A stretch of DNA of 64,000 nt from the NCBI GenBank assembly GCA_026214975.1, contig JAOBSW010001137.1:186001-250000 (forward strand), in the 5' to 3' direction. The notes below the pieces were generated by a model that saw nothing but the letters and a program-made list of their open reading frames with translations, searched no databases and was not told the DNA's origin. Positions 1-11,785 of this stretch are shown here, piece by piece (position 1 is the first letter of the stretch; each line of letters begins with the position of its first letter). Both the position numbers and the translations under genes were made by a program. Origin of the DNA: Gentiana macrophylla. Its lineage: Eukaryota; Streptophyta; Magnoliopsida; Gentianales; Gentianaceae.

Positions 1-2518
1 CGTGGCCCTGTTATTCCGGTGGTGTATTATTCAGCATCGTCAGCGTAAAAGTTGAGTTTTCAGGATAACAGGTAACACAATATGTGGGGTTTAAAACATT
101 TGTTTACACAATTGTATTTTGACCATATTATTTTGCTTGGTGTAGTGATTTACCATTCAAACAGGAGCTCGAATGTAAAATTAAATAAGGTTTTCAGGTG
201 ATTTAGTTACAAAAGATTAAGTATTATGGTGTGGGTGAGTTGGGTTTAAAGAATAAGTCACATTAATGTGAGGAATTAAGGTGATCAAGTATAAAAAATT
301 AGGCTTTTATTTTCAAACAATTATGTAAAATTAAATAAGGGCTATCAAGTGAATACGTAAAATTAAAATGAGTATTATGCGATTAGTCTGTAGGATTCAT
401 TGAATGCGTTGAGATTTCAGCGTATTACGTAACACAAAACGGGGGTTTTCAAATTTTTGTACACAATTAAATTTTGATCATAACTTTCTAATCTATGTAG
501 TGTTTTACCATTTGAATTTGTGTTTTAATGTAACATTAAATAAGGTTTTTAAAGTGATTAGTTTATAATTGAATGAGTTTTATGGTGTGGGTTTGTTGGG
601 TTCATAAAATAAGTAACATTAATGTAAGGAATTAAGTATAAAAAATAGTGTTTAGTTTTCAAACTATTATTTAAATAAAATAAGGGCTAACAAGCTAATA
701 TATAACATTAAATGTGTATTATGTTGTCTGTGTGTAGGATTCATTTAATGCGTAAAATAAGAGTTTTCAGGTTATTAGGTAACAGAAAATGGATGTTTTA
801 AACTTTCTGTATAGAATTATATTTTTTCCATATTATTCTGCTTGGTGGATTGTTTTACCATTTTAATTTAAGTATGAATGGAACATTAAATGAGGCTTTC
901 AAGTGATCTAGTTATAATAGAATAAATAATATTGTACGGGTGAGTTGGTTTCAAAGAATAAGTAATATTAATGTAAGGAATTAAGGTGATCAAGTATAAA
1001 AAATTAGGATTTTGTTTTCAAACTATTATGTAACATAGAATAAGGGCTATCAAGTGAATAAGTAACATTAAAATGGGTAACATGGTGCCCCTATGTAGGA
1101 TTCATTGAATGTGTGGATGTATAGTGGAATTTCAGGTTATTACGTAACACAAAACGTTGGTATTCAAATTTTTGTACTCAATTGTATTTTGAAATAACTT
1201 TCTGCTTGGTGTAGTGTTTTACCATTTGAATTTGTGTTTAGATTTAACATTAGATAAGTTTTTTCAAGTGATTAAGTTATGAAAGAATGAGTTTTATGGT
1301 GTGGGTTCAAAGAATAAGTAACATTAATGTAAGGAATTAAGGTCATCAAGTATAAAAAAATGGTGTTTAGTTTTCAAACTATTATGTAACATAAAATAAG
1401 GGCTAACAAGTAAATACAAGACATTAAAATTTGTATTTTGGTGTCTATGTGTATTGTTCATTGAATGCGTAAAAGTAGAGTTCACGTTATTAAGTGACAC
1501 AAAACGGGGTTTTAAACTTTTTGTACACAATTGTATTTTGGCCATATTATTTTGGTTGGTGTAGTATTTTACCATTTGAATTGGGCTTTGAATGGAACAG
1601 TAAAAAAGGTTTCCAAGTGATTTTTAGTTATAATAGAATATGTATTATGGTGTGGGTGAGTTGGGTTCTAAGAATAAGTAACATTAATGTAAGGAATTGA
1701 GGTGATCAAGTATAAAAAATTAGGGTTTTGTTTTCAAACTATTATGTAATATTGAATAAGGGTTATCAAGTAAATACGTTACATGAAAATGAGTATTATG
1801 GTGTCCGTGTGTTGGATTCATTGAATGCGTAGAAGTATATTACAGTTTTCAGGTTACTATGTAACACAAAACGAAGGTTTTCGCAATTTTGTACACAATT
1901 GTATTTCGACCATAACTTTCTGCTTCGTGTAGTGTTTTACCATTTGAATTTGCTTTAAATTTAATATTAAATAAAAGTTTTTAAGTGATTAGGTTATAAC
2001 AGAGTGAGTTTTATGGTGTGGGTGTGTAGGGTTCAAAGAATAAGTAACATTAATGTATACAATTAAGAATATCAAATATAAAAAATTAGGGTTTAGTTTT
2101 CAAATTATTATGTAACATAAAATAAGGAATATCAAGTAAATATGTAACATTAAAATGTGTATTATGGTGTCCGTGCATAGGGTTTATTGAATGCGTAAAT
2201 GTTGAGTTTTTAGGTTATTTGGTAACACGAAACGGCGATTTTAAACTTTTTATATACAATTGTATTTGGACCATATTATTCGTCATGGTGTAGTGTTTTG
2301 TCATTTCAATTAGGGTTTGAATGGAACATTAAATAAGGTTTTCAAGTGATTTAGTTAAAATAGAATAAGTATTATGGTGTGAGTGAGTTGGGTTCAATGA
2401 ATAAGTAACATTAATGTTGGGAATTAAGGTAATCAAGTATAAAAAACTAAGGTTTTGTTTTCAAACTATAATGTAACATTAAATAACGGCTATCAAGTGA
2501 TCACGTAGCATTAAAATT
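1..2518. repeat. Satellite array A, alternating ~359-bp monomers
   Basis: About seven tandem monomers are visible. The anchor gtaacacaaaa (or a close variant) recurs near 70, 428, 778, 1142, 1495, 1861 and 2222, so spacing is 350-366 bp. Two monomer types alternate strictly. One reads ccatattatt before the gcttggtgtag motif, the other reads cataactttc at the same place. The true period is therefore a dimer of about 708-727 bp. The array is AT-rich and runs off the left edge of the window. Short ORFs inside it are chance. It stops in mid-monomer at about 2518. Whether it is centromeric, pericentromeric or interstitial cannot be told from the sequence. Confidence 0.93.
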
Positions 2519-3232
2519 GTTGGAGAAATTTGAATAAAAATTAATAATGGAGGGAAAATCTGAATTGACATGTGACAAAGAGTTGCATCGGTTCGGTGAA
2601 AGTTTGCAAACACATAAGGGTTGCACCTCTTCGGTTGAATCATTTTTGAAAAGGCGCAACTGGTAGTTAATAGCCTTCATTCTGCTTTAAATCCTAGCGT
2701 ACAAATGATAATGCGGCTGCATTTTTTCCATAAGAATTTCATTCATTTGAAAGGCCGACTTTTTACGTTATTCGTAGCATACGAAAATAAACCGTGCATA
2801 ATTTTTTGAGTCAAAAAGAGATTTACAGAACAAAATTGGTTCTCCTTCTTCTTCTCATTGAAGTGCAACAATCCAAAAAAAGGTATTACTGTTGTATCTA
2901 GGGAGACGATTGCCATTACCGTGTGTAAATAATCTGGGCAAAAACGTCTTAAGGACAGAGTGCTGCACTCGCCTCAGTCAATAGGTTTTTCATCCTTTTA
3001 TTGTTGTTGTTTTTGTTTTTACTTGAATAACGTAGTAAACAGCATGCTACATTGCCAATTTTACCAACAATCTTAAGACGTTTATAATTTGCAATTTTGA
3101 TGCGTGTTGTTTAACGATCCATGGTATCTTATGAACCATTTGGCAAATTAATGATCCTTGAATAGGTTGATTGTCCTTTGTTTTCTGTCTGGATATTTAA
3201 TTTGCCACTTATAAATGCTATAAAATTAAGTT
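2519..3232. other. Unassigned AT-rich flank between satellite and outer LTR element
   Basis: No coding region is supported. The block starts with tgttggagaaatttg exactly where the satellite stops, which looks like the first bases of a copia-type LTR, but no matching second LTR is found in the window. It ends at the aagtt target site of the outer element, so together with 54706-56852 it formed the pre-insertion locus. It may be an old solo LTR or other relic. I cannot identify it. Confidence 0.4.
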
Positions 3233-4030
3233 TGACGATCCAAAAATCGTCGGGGTAAACATCTAGGGTTCTTTGTCTTGATGATAACCTATGGATGCTC
3301 ATTCGATCTAGAAAATAGTAAAAGAGGGGGTGTTTTGGTGGTGGTTTAGACTGCATTTGAGATGTTGTTTCTCAAGCTACCTACGTATCAAATGCGTGAA
3401 TTGGAATCAAGTCTCCGTAGTTCCTTAGGGATGGTTTATATAGAGAAGAGCTATGCCCTAAGGCGGCGTGGGCCTTGTCCTTGTTGGGCATGGATTGCCA
3501 TGTTCCCTAAGGAAAAGATAAGGATTATTAGATCTCCTTGATTATTGGAGATAATTATGGTATTTGAATATTTGTATTTAAGTGATAAAGATTGGAGCCT
3601 TTATGGCTCAGCATTCTTTCGTAGTTATCTATTTATCATAAACGTGGGGAATACGATTAAGGATGGACTCAGGCCGACTTAGGTGGCCCGAGCTGGACTG
3701 GTTGAACTGATCTACAGAGGTCAGGGAGATTAGCCGAGCTGTCATGAGCTCAGGGTCTTGTGTGCAGAATAGAAGGTCCGAGAGGGACTTAAACCAACCG
3801 ATAAGGTTGGTCAAAGGTTGGCTAGATTACAAGTGTTGGCCGATCCGCACAGGTCGGGATTGGACCAGGACCTGGTCTCGAGGATTGAAGGTCGGTGCTA
3901 GGTACGGTCGATCCGGGAGAGATGGAGTGACTAGCCAGACTGGGGCACTCGGCGTCATTTCTCTCTCCCTACTTAGTGTTGAGCCACTGAAAAGGTGCCA
4001 CGTAGGTAGGTCTATTTTCTGGCAGCATCA
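3233..4030 (+). repeat. 5' LTR of outer element
   Basis: This 798-bp copy matches 53922-54705 closely, with a few substitutions and a short indel in the stretch around 3470-3505. It begins tgacgatccaaaaatcgtc, in which gacgat and atcgtc form a small hairpin at the very end of the element, and it ends in catca. The interior holds several short palindromic stretches such as gagctgtcatgagctc. Short ORFs in it on either strand occur in both LTRs and are not genes. Confidence 0.9.
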
Positions 4031-5038
4031 TAAGCCCCCTAGATCCAGCCGACCCTTGGTTGGTCGGTTCGGATCTATCGAAGTGGTGGCTCGACATGGA
4101 TGTTTAACTTGTGGATTTTGAAGTTGATTTGGGGTTGCCTGGTGGAAAAGCCAGCTGCGATGTCATCACGGCTGTATCGGGAATCGAGGCGTTGCTGCCC
4201 ACTATGGTGGTTGCATGGCGGTGCTCAAGAACAAGGAAAATTTTGTGTTTGGGATTGTGAGCGGAGCCGTGTAAGGCTACCTACGTACCCTTAACTTGTA
4301 AGGGATCAAGCCCAATTTGCGTAGTTCTTCGAAGATGAGAACACCCTTTTGTCAAGGGTGCGATGCTGCTATTTATAGAGCCACGAGTTGGCTATTGAAA
4401 GAGCAGGCAGACTGGGAAGCTGCCGAACCGCGATCGGTCTTGGAGTGCCGAGCTGAAGAGTTGGCGAAACGGGAGCCTATGGCGAGTCGAGAGCTTTGGG
4501 GCATGAGAGTGTTGTTTAAGAACTTTGTTGCTTAGTTGTGTAGGCTTTGTTCGCGTTAAAGGATGGCGGACTGGCGGAGCGAGCGGGTCGAGCCCCCAGT
4601 GCTTGGCGTCAGACTAGTTGCTTGTTGCTTTATTTCCGTCACCTTAGCTCATGACAGGAATCGTGATGGTACGAGGCGGTCGTGATCGTGATGGGCTTGG
4701 TCCGGCCTATTAAGGGGCAGACTGATTGGGCCGAGAGGACCTATCTGTTTGTAGGCTTACATATAGGCTAGGTTCGGATCCAAAGAAAGACATGGTGTAA
4801 AGTTATACCGACTTGATACACCGTTGGTTGAAGTGACTTGTACTAAAGCGATCTACTTAGATAACGTAAGGCTCATATAGCGTAGTACACCGGTGTTGCG
4901 CTTAGATAACAACCGTTTTCAAGCGTGTCCGACTTAAGAGCGTAAGGACACAATTTTGAGAAGACTCGCTCAGGGGCGAGCTTTAAATATGATGCCGAGC
5001 CGGATTGCCTATCTTACAGAGTTTATTGAGTTTGAACT
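4031..5038 (+). other. Leader region of outer element, no gene
   Basis: This kilobase follows the left LTR. No standard plant primer-binding site (tggtatcagagc or tggcgccgttgc type) sits directly after the LTR; the sequence there starts taagccccctag. ORFs here are short and lack recognisable domains. I see nothing else that can be supported. Confidence 0.5.
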
Positions 5039-5494
5039 ATGGAGCAGGAGCCGATCTCTGGGATGACTGATGTGGAGCTAGATGATGATGGTCTCGAGGC
5101 CATGGGATACGCAAGCTTGCTTTTCTTATTTGAGTGTTGTATTTTGATTGAGTTTCTTACTTGCAGGGAACCTGGATCGGCCAGGACATTTTTCCTGGGT
5201 TGGGAAAGTTTATTGGAGATTTAAAGAAGATTGTCGACCTGAGGCAAGGTCGGTCTAACCATGTCTACACTTTGAGGGTGGATAAGGCGGAGGTCGATTG
5301 CCGCCGACTGCCGAGGCAATCTACCCAGCGAGGCTTTTATAATATGGGCATGGATGCGGTCTATGACAACCATTTGAAGGACTTCTCGGATGGGAGTGAA
5401 CATTGTGTCTGAGTACTCCTACCGTATCACGGCTACTCTTACTTCGGCTCTTGCTTTTTCTGAATCACTGTACAGTCCAGCTCCCGGTTCTTAG
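5039..5494 (+). pseudogene. Gag-like module A of outer element
   Basis: A first exon-like stretch starts at 5039 with MEQEPISGMTDVELDDDG. It is followed by an intron-like T-rich tract ending ttacttgcag at about 5166. Coding resumes with GTWIGQDIFPGLGKFIGDLK and later YNMGMDAVYDNHLKDF. A +1 shift near 5395 leads to GVNIVSEYSYR and a stop at 5492-5494. Module B (5963 onward) repeats the plan: a splice-acceptor-like gcag, a G-rich start, then GMSAVY and GVDIVSKYV. No named domain is recognised. Low similarity to the coiled-coil gag-like ORFs of non-autonomous plant LTR elements is my inference. The two-module arrangement argues for an internal duplication rather than two independent genes. Confidence 0.45.
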
Positions 5495-5663
5495 GTCAGA
5501 AGGCTTGTGGACTTGTAGTTTTTTGCTTTGAAATTCTATTTCAAATGAAATTGTAATCAATACAATTTGATAATAGAATGAGTATTTCGTTAAGTTCTCA
5601 GCCTTAACTATATTCCGAGCACTTCTTTGAGTAGTTGATTATGGTAGAGGTATCCTGCCTCCT

Positions 5664-5703
5664 AGTATGCCATGCATTATCTTGTAGTTTTAGATGGCAT
5701 ACT
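5664..5703. repeat. Hairpin repeat, copy 1 (agtatgccat / atggcatact)
   Basis: Arms agtatgccat (5664-5673) and atggcatact (5694-5703) are a perfect 10-bp inverted repeat with a 20-nt loop, downstream of the module A stop codon. The same hairpin recurs at 19086-19125 and 19533-19572, each preceded by a C-rich run. Confidence 0.75.
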
Positions 5704-5962
5704 AAAGGTTTGGTCATGTTTTTGCTTGAGTTGAGTCTGACTTGCAAACTGAAAGAGATTGGTTTACAAACTCATTGAGTCCGATCCGTGGACTTTGGGT
5801 CGAGTCCGACTTGGGGACCTAATGAGCTTGTCCGACAAACTTTGCTGAGTTTGTCCTATGAGGCTCAGTGCGAGTCTGTCCTGTAGACTTAGGATTTATT
5901 CTTTTTGCTTTGACGCTATACTTTTGGTTGTCTCACTAACCTTTTTAAATTTGCTTATGCAG

Positions 5963-6469
5963 GGGACCTTGGTTGGTCAGGAGGTTTCCTGAAAGTTGGG
6001 GGAGGCCTCCAGTCTAACATCAGCAAGAAGAAGATTGCCGAGTAGAGGCAAACCTGAGGGGAGCTCGGGGGTGCCGTCGAGCTCGAAGGTAAGGGGATAT
6101 AGTCTTCCTAGGATCCGCGTTTGGTCAAAGACGCAGAGCTGATGTCCGCATCGAGCCAGTTGGATGCGGAGACGAAGGGTAGGGATTAGGTCGTTTCCGA
6201 GCTCCAAACAAAGTCGTTTGAGCTGGTGAGGTATTTTTATCCCAACGAGCCAGGTCTACGGCAAGCGGATGAAAGACTAAGGCAAGAGTGGACATTGTGT
6301 CTGTTGTTTCCTCACTCAGGGATACGGAGATGAAGGCTTTGCGAGCTCAACTCCTAGCTCAAGAGGGTAAGTTAAAGTCCTTGGGAAGCGAGCTTGCTGA
6401 GGAGAAGAATAGGAAGGAGAAGGAGGTTGCCGACCTCCAAGCAAGGGTGGCCGAACTGGAGGCCATGAG
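5963..6469 (+). pseudogene. Gag-like module B of outer element, first part (split by Copia1)
   Basis: A T-rich tract ends in cttatgcag at about 5962 and coding-like sequence begins. The clear part is at 6288-6469: VDIVSVVSSLRDTEMKALR, followed by a long heptad-rich E/K/L stretch typical of a coiled coil. Copia1 was inserted after position 6469 (target site atgag/ataag). The continuation is found at 18605-18934. Frame is not open from 5963 to 6288. A gag-like role is inferred only from its place in an LTR element and its coiled coil. Confidence 0.45.
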
Positions 6470-7890
6470 TGTTAGGAACATTTTATTATGTTTTGATGAT
6501 GGCCATACTATTTGTTATAGCAAGCTGAAATAAGTTAGAATTCTCTGTATAAGTCTTTACTTAGAGTCGACATGTTGTATAAGTTGAGTCAGACAAGTAT
6601 TATACTAGTTGGTAGGACGGCAAAGTGAAAAAGCAGGACATCGGCAGAGTGAAGCCGACCAAGCACCAGCAGAGATACTGAGAGAAGAGATTATGATCGA
6701 CTTATAACCAAGGAAGTCCGTGATGACCTTGGATAAGTCTAAGTTATGTTTCAAGTGATGAAACTCAATATTCCAATATGGTGTACACTGATCTCACCCA
6801 AATCAAGGATCAGTGAAGTATAAAGATTCTCCTGAAACTAAAGCAAAGAAGAAAACAGTGAATCGGCTGAGTACACTGACTGTCGGCAAAGAGAAAACAA
6901 AACGGCGAAGAAAGAACTAACGGCTAAGTCAGAAGGCTCACTCCACCGTTCTCTGAGACGGTGAAGAGACACTTACAAGATCAGATTTAATATACATTGA
7001 AGATTCAGCAGATCATGCATTAAATGCACAATCATTAAAGGATCAATCAAGGACGGATTTTCTGCTATACATTTGAAAGAAGAATCCGATCACTGAAATC
7101 AAGGAGAATACAATTAAGGGGGAATCAAGAATAAAATCAAGGATTATTCCCTCATTAATATAGCCAACGGACGGAATTTCAAAATCAAGGCTATTCAAGG
7201 CTATAAATAGAAGGCATTGACAGAAAAAGAAGATAACGATTTAGAAAAAAAAAAAAGCAGAAACTCTGTCAATTAGAAAAGCCTTCTCTCTGAACTTACA
7301 AGGATACATCTAGTGATCAACTCAAATATCAGAACTACAAAGTCATATTCAGAATTGAGATTGATCAAGCAAGTGCGTGAATCACATTCACATCAAACTG
7401 AAGCAATTTAATCAGAGGCAATCTGAGAAGGAGTTGAAACTGTGATAACTGTTGAAGGATTTCGATCTCAATGAGCGACAAAAGGAAGATCGAATCACTG
7501 GAAGTCATTGCGATCAAGGAGTGATAGTCTTGTAGATTGTGAAGCTTGGGAAGCCAAGGACAATCATCTTGTTGTATCTGTGGAAAACAATATTGAATTC
7601 CTCCGATCATCACATGAGAAGAGTGGATTAAGGATTACACCACACTGAACCACTATAAGCCTTGTGTCAATTTAATTTTCGCAATTTACTTTACAAAGAC
7701 TTATTTAATTTGCCTACATCATAACACATATACGTGATTGTCTAAAGCGATTTGAAAACAACATAGTAAGAAGGGACTTATCCAGTTGCCCAAAAGCTTT
7801 TAAAACACAAGAAAAGTTTTTGAAACTCCACTATAGTCATTCACCCCCCCCCCCCTCTGACTATAGTTTCACCCTTCTCTGGGACCAACA
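6470..7890 (+). repeat. 5' LTR of Copia1
   Basis: The LTR is 1421 bp, TG...CA. It holds a TATA-like ctataaatag at 7201-7210 and a 12-base C run at 7844-7855 close to its end. Comparison with the 3' LTR shows many one- or two-base indels, a large share at CAG or CTG trinucleotides (for example gatcagattt here against gatcgattt at about 17693). Confidence 0.92.
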
Positions 7891-7892
7891 AT

Positions 7893-7905
7893 TGGTATCG
7901 GAGCA
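7893..7905 (+). other. Primer-binding site of Copia1 (initiator Met-tRNA type)
   Basis: tggtatcggagca lies two bases after the 5' LTR. It matches the usual tggtatcagagc of plant copia elements apart from one A-to-G change. Confidence 0.85.
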
Positions 7906-8028
7906 GTGTTCCTAGTATCGAAACTGCTCGAGATCTAATTTCTGGTAACAAGGAGATCACATATTTTCAAAGTAGTTTTCAAATCTGAAGTTTTTCATTC
8001 ACTGCCATTTTTATCTTCAATTGCACTG

Positions 8029-9400
8029 ATGGATTCCTCAAACTTCTTGTCAAAAGTACCTGTTTTCAATGTTAATAATTTTGATGAATATAAAATAAGA
8101 ATGTTATCTCATCTTGCAGCAACTCATGAGGAGATGCTGGATGTAATCAATGACGGCCCAATCATGATCACTACTGTGGTAGGCACATGAGCAGATCAAG
8201 GAAAGGAGATAGACAAACCCAAGAAAGATTGGACCAAAGATGACAGGAGAAGAGCAAACCTAGACTTTGTAGCAAAAGATATGATCTTAAAGACTCTAGA
8301 CAGCAACATGTTCATGAGAATCAAAGACGCAAAACAGCAAAGGAGATGTGGGACAAACTATCATTGATAAATGAAGGATCTGAAGCAGTCAAAGAAAACA
8401 AATTATCTCATTGCAAAAGCAGAAATTTGAGAACTTTAAAATGAAGACTGGTGAATCCATTGATCAAATGGACAAGCAGATTCTCAAGCATCATCACTGA
8501 ACCAGCATGACTTGGACACACATATCCACAAAAAGAAGTATGCTTGAAGATCTTGAGAGGACTACGAAAGATGGAAGATCATAACATCGATGAATCGGAG
8601 GAACAACAAATCTTGCAAGCAGCGACACTCGACATCGATGTCCCAATTGAAAGCTCATGAATTCGAATTGAGCGGTGAAGATGGTGGTCGGCAGAGACAC
8701 ACAAAATTACTGCATTAGTTGTACCCGAAGAAAGTAACTTTGCGAATGCATCAAACAAAGAGACACAAGAACTAAAAAGCAGGTAGCTTTATTAGTTAAA
8801 CGTTTTGTGAGTTTAAAAAGAAGCCATTCAAGGAAATTCAACATCAAACAAAAAGTCAAGCTCAAACAGAGACATGAAGAAGAAAGATGATGAATACGGA
8901 TGCTTCAACTGCAATAAGAGAGGTCACTTCAAGGTGATTGTCACGAAGAAAATGACAAAGATGATGAAAAGAAGAAATTCAAAGCATCCAAAAAGAAAGG
9001 GCAAGAAGAAGGCACTTAAGGCGAATCCAGAAGTGAAAAGCATGAAGAATCATCGACAATGACTCGGATGATAGTGATGAAGAAGAAGGCATTTCGAGAA
9101 AATGAAAAGGCATGCCTATGCCTCATGACCAAAGAATTGGATGAAGACAAAAGTGATAGTTCGATAATCGAGGAAACAAGCCTATGTTTAATGGCTAAAG
9201 AATCAGATGAAACTGAGGTAACATCTAGTTCTTGTTCTTCATCTAATGCATTCACATCTAACACTGCACAATCCTCTAGTCTTCCATTAGATACAGCAGA
9301 CCTAGTCCAAAATCTCATGACTAAATTTGATGAATTTGAAAAGAATCATGAAATTCGGAAAAGGAATGCAAGGATCTAAGAAAAGAGAATAAGAGGTTAA
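8029..9400 (+). pseudogene. Copia1 gag
   Basis: ATG at 8029 opens MDSSNFLSKVPVFNVNNFDE, the N-terminus style of copia gag (UBN2-like region). It runs to a TGA at about 8187. Gag-type sequence continues through 8190-8500 (KPKKDWTKDDRRRANLDF) with several frame changes. A zinc knuckle starts at about 8898 (CFNCNKRGHFK). Its last Cys falls out of frame because one base appears to be missing at a ctg. Charged, Asp/Glu/Ser-rich sequence follows (9059-9379). Gag would package the element RNA in cytoplasmic particles. It is not functional as written. Confidence 0.8.
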
Positions 9401-10184
9401 AGAAAGAAGCTGGATAAAACAAGAGTGAATTAACTAGTAAGGAGACCTACTTAAGCGATCAACAAAAAAGCAGATGACCATACATCATTTACCAACAATC
9501 GATTAAGAAGAACTCCTCACCAATAAAGGTAATCATCTGCACCACTAAAAGCACCCGACTTACAAACCCTCAAAAGGTTTGGATCCAGATCTGGTCTTGG
9601 CTATAATGATCTGGATGAGCGTAGGGATAATAGTCAACACAATTCTAAATTGAGGACCACTAATGGACCAAAATTTAGAAAGGGATGAACCATGTCTCCA
9701 ACAGATCATCATGTTCCAGTGAAGTCAAAACCCACTTGTGAGTGAAACAATGAGACTAACTCCTCATTCCAATCATACAAAAACAACGACCATCCCGAAA
9801 GGTAAAAGCGGACTTTTTCCCTCGAGAGGATGATTGGAATGTCACACCTCCAAAATACAAGAGGAAACCATTCCACAAAATGCATCATGTGATTAAGAAA
9901 AATCAATCTAGCTATGTTCCTAGACACATGAAGCAAGAAAGGTTTCTATTGCATATTGGAAAGTGAAGAAGGATATAAATGCACCAAAAGGTGGAAAAAG
10001 TATCGAATACCATCGTAAAAATAAGAAGCTATTACGCCATGCCTTATACATATGAAGTTGATGACTTCAATTATCCAAAGAAGACCTTTTGGATACATAC
10101 TTGGTATGAGGATGCATGGCGCTATGAGATATGGACCCAAGCAGTGTTGGGTACCCAAACTTAATTAATCTGCTTTGTAGGATG
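9401..10184 (+). pseudogene. Copia1 gag-protease linker, broken
   Basis: This stretch joins the gag C-terminus to the protease and continues the SIRE-like polyprotein, but no frame stays open for long. Basic and aromatic residues dominate the short readable pieces (for example 9979-10164, including a TYEVDDFNYPKKTFW segment). No catalytic motif is seen here. Confidence 0.5.
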
Positions 10185-10538
10185 TCCAGTACATAGGCAG
10201 TGGATGTTCAGACACATGACAGAAACAAGAAATGGGTCACTGATTTTAAAGCTTTTGATGGACCTAAATTCATATTTGGAAGAAAAGAAAACCCTGGCAA
10301 GATTAAAGGGGAAGGCACAATACTCAAAAACAATCTAAAGATTCAAAATGTGGCATATGTCAAGGGACTTAACTGTCAATCGATGAGCATCGGTCAATTA
10401 CGTGACAAAGGCTACAATGTGCACTTCAACAAAGAAGGATGCAAAGTGATTCACAGATCAAACAAACACAAAGTGGTTCTTGCGGTGAAGACAATACAAC
10501 ATGTATGTGGTGGGTGGAGAATGACCAAGGCGAAACAT
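10185..10538 (+). pseudogene. Copia1 aspartic protease region
   Basis: The expected active site appears at about 10194-10210 as IGSGCS. Copia proteases normally read D-S-G at this place, so the catalytic Asp is not visible. The downstream sequence, from 10200 in the neighbouring frame, reads NKKWVTDFKAFDGPKFIFG and KIKGEGTILKNNLKIQNVAY. It matches the region following the copia protease site up to the GAG-pre-integrase block. Protease would cleave the Gag-Pol polyprotein. Confidence 0.7.
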
Positions 10539-10645
10539 GTCTACTTGTCAAGAATAAACAATCAACAATTTGGATTTGTACAGAAGATTAACTACTTGTC
10601 AAGAATAAACAATCAACAAGTTTGGATTTGTATGGAAGATTAAAT
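10539..10645 (+). repeat. ~53-bp tandem duplication in Copia1 pol
   Basis: The segment from ctacttgtcaagaataaaca to aagattaa occurs twice in direct succession (about 10539-10588 and 10591-10643) with minor changes. It falls in the pre-integrase region and shifts the frame, so the second copy is read in another frame from the first. Confidence 0.8.
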
Positions 10646-11441
10646 CACCTGAATTTCAAGACCATCAACAAACTATCAAGGAGCAAGTTAGTTGAAGGCC
10701 TGCCAGAGATCACATTCAAGAAAGAGAGTCTATGTGATGCTTGTCAGAAAGGAAAACAAATAAAAAGCTCATTCAAATCAAAGCCTCATCAATCTACAAC
10801 AAGAGTTCTACATCTACTGCACATGGACCTGTTTGGACCAGTCACTCCAGTAAGTGTGAGTGGTAAGAAATATACTCTTGTAGTGGTGGATGACTTCTCA
10901 AAATACACCTGGACCATCTTCATGAACAAGAAGAAAGAAACACTCAAGAAGCTACCAGACTTGCTGAGAAGACTCGAGAATGAAAAGAGCTAAAAATTAT
11001 CAACATCGAGATCAGATAGAGGCCTTTGAATTTCTAAATGAAATTATCGAACCTATTGTGAAGAAAATGGAGTACTACATCAACTATCTGCGAGCAGGAA
11101 CTCCACAACAAAATGGTGTAGCGAGAAAGAAGAAAGCAGAACTCTCAAAGAAGCAATCGAACAATGATTCTTTGAAGCATGCTTGCCAAAGAGATTTTGG
11201 GTCAAGCAAAGCGACAAACATGACATGCCATTCACAAAGCAGATCAATCATCAACAAACATCATGGAAAAACTCCATATGAATTATGGAATGGTAGAAAA
11301 CCCAATATCTCATATTTTCATATGTTTGGATCAAAATGTTTTGTCTTGAGCAGAATCATCATGCATACCTTTGATGAGAAGGTGATGAAGCAATCTTCAT
11401 GGGATACTCGGACACCAAACAAAGCATTGAGTACTAAATAA
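10622..11441 (+). pseudogene. Copia1 integrase
   Basis: The zinc-binding part shows HLNFKTI and CDACQKGKQ (10645-10760). The catalytic core begins LHMDLFGPVTPVSVSG (about 10818) and continues VVVDDFSKYTWTIF. After a stop at about 10991, a second frame (10980-11441) reads PQQNGVARKKKAEL, the block containing the third acidic residue in intact copies, and KTPYELWNGRKPNISYFH. Integrase inserts the cDNA into the host genome. Stops and frameshifts make it inactive as written. Confidence 0.85.
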
Positions 11442-11785
11442 AAGAACATTGGTGATTGAAGAATCAATACATGTGGTTTTGATGAACCATATACAAATGG
11501 TGATGATCTTCAAGACCAAGAAGAAAAAGTGCACGAGAGGCAAATCTATACAAATGCAACCATACTAGCTACTATCATGAATCATCTTTTTGAAAATCAA
11601 GAGGAGCCACATATCAATACAACAGGAGAAGCACTTGAAATTGAAGTTCATGCTCAGCATGAAGGTATGGAAGCACCAAGTGAAGATCAACTTCAACCAG
11701 ACTGAATTGGCTTAGAGACCATCACGAAGAACAAGTCATTGGAGATATTCACACCGGAGTCAGAACAAGAAGACAACTGGAGCAC
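11442..11785 (+). pseudogene. Copia1 integrase-RT linker
   Basis: Acidic, poorly conserved spacer of the polyprotein between integrase and RT. No frame is open throughout and no motif is seen. Confidence 0.5.

Noticed and set aside
1..2518. Satellite as a proven centromere
   Set aside because: Monomer length and retrotransposon content are compatible with it, but nothing in the sequence alone shows centromere function.
2519..2535. Start of a further copia LTR (tgttggagaaat)
   Set aside because: No second LTR, primer site or target duplication could be found, so it is left unassigned.
7893..7905. Possible tRNA gene fragment at tggtatcggagc
   Set aside because: It is the primer-binding site complementary to the tRNA 3' end; no tRNA cloverleaf surrounds it.
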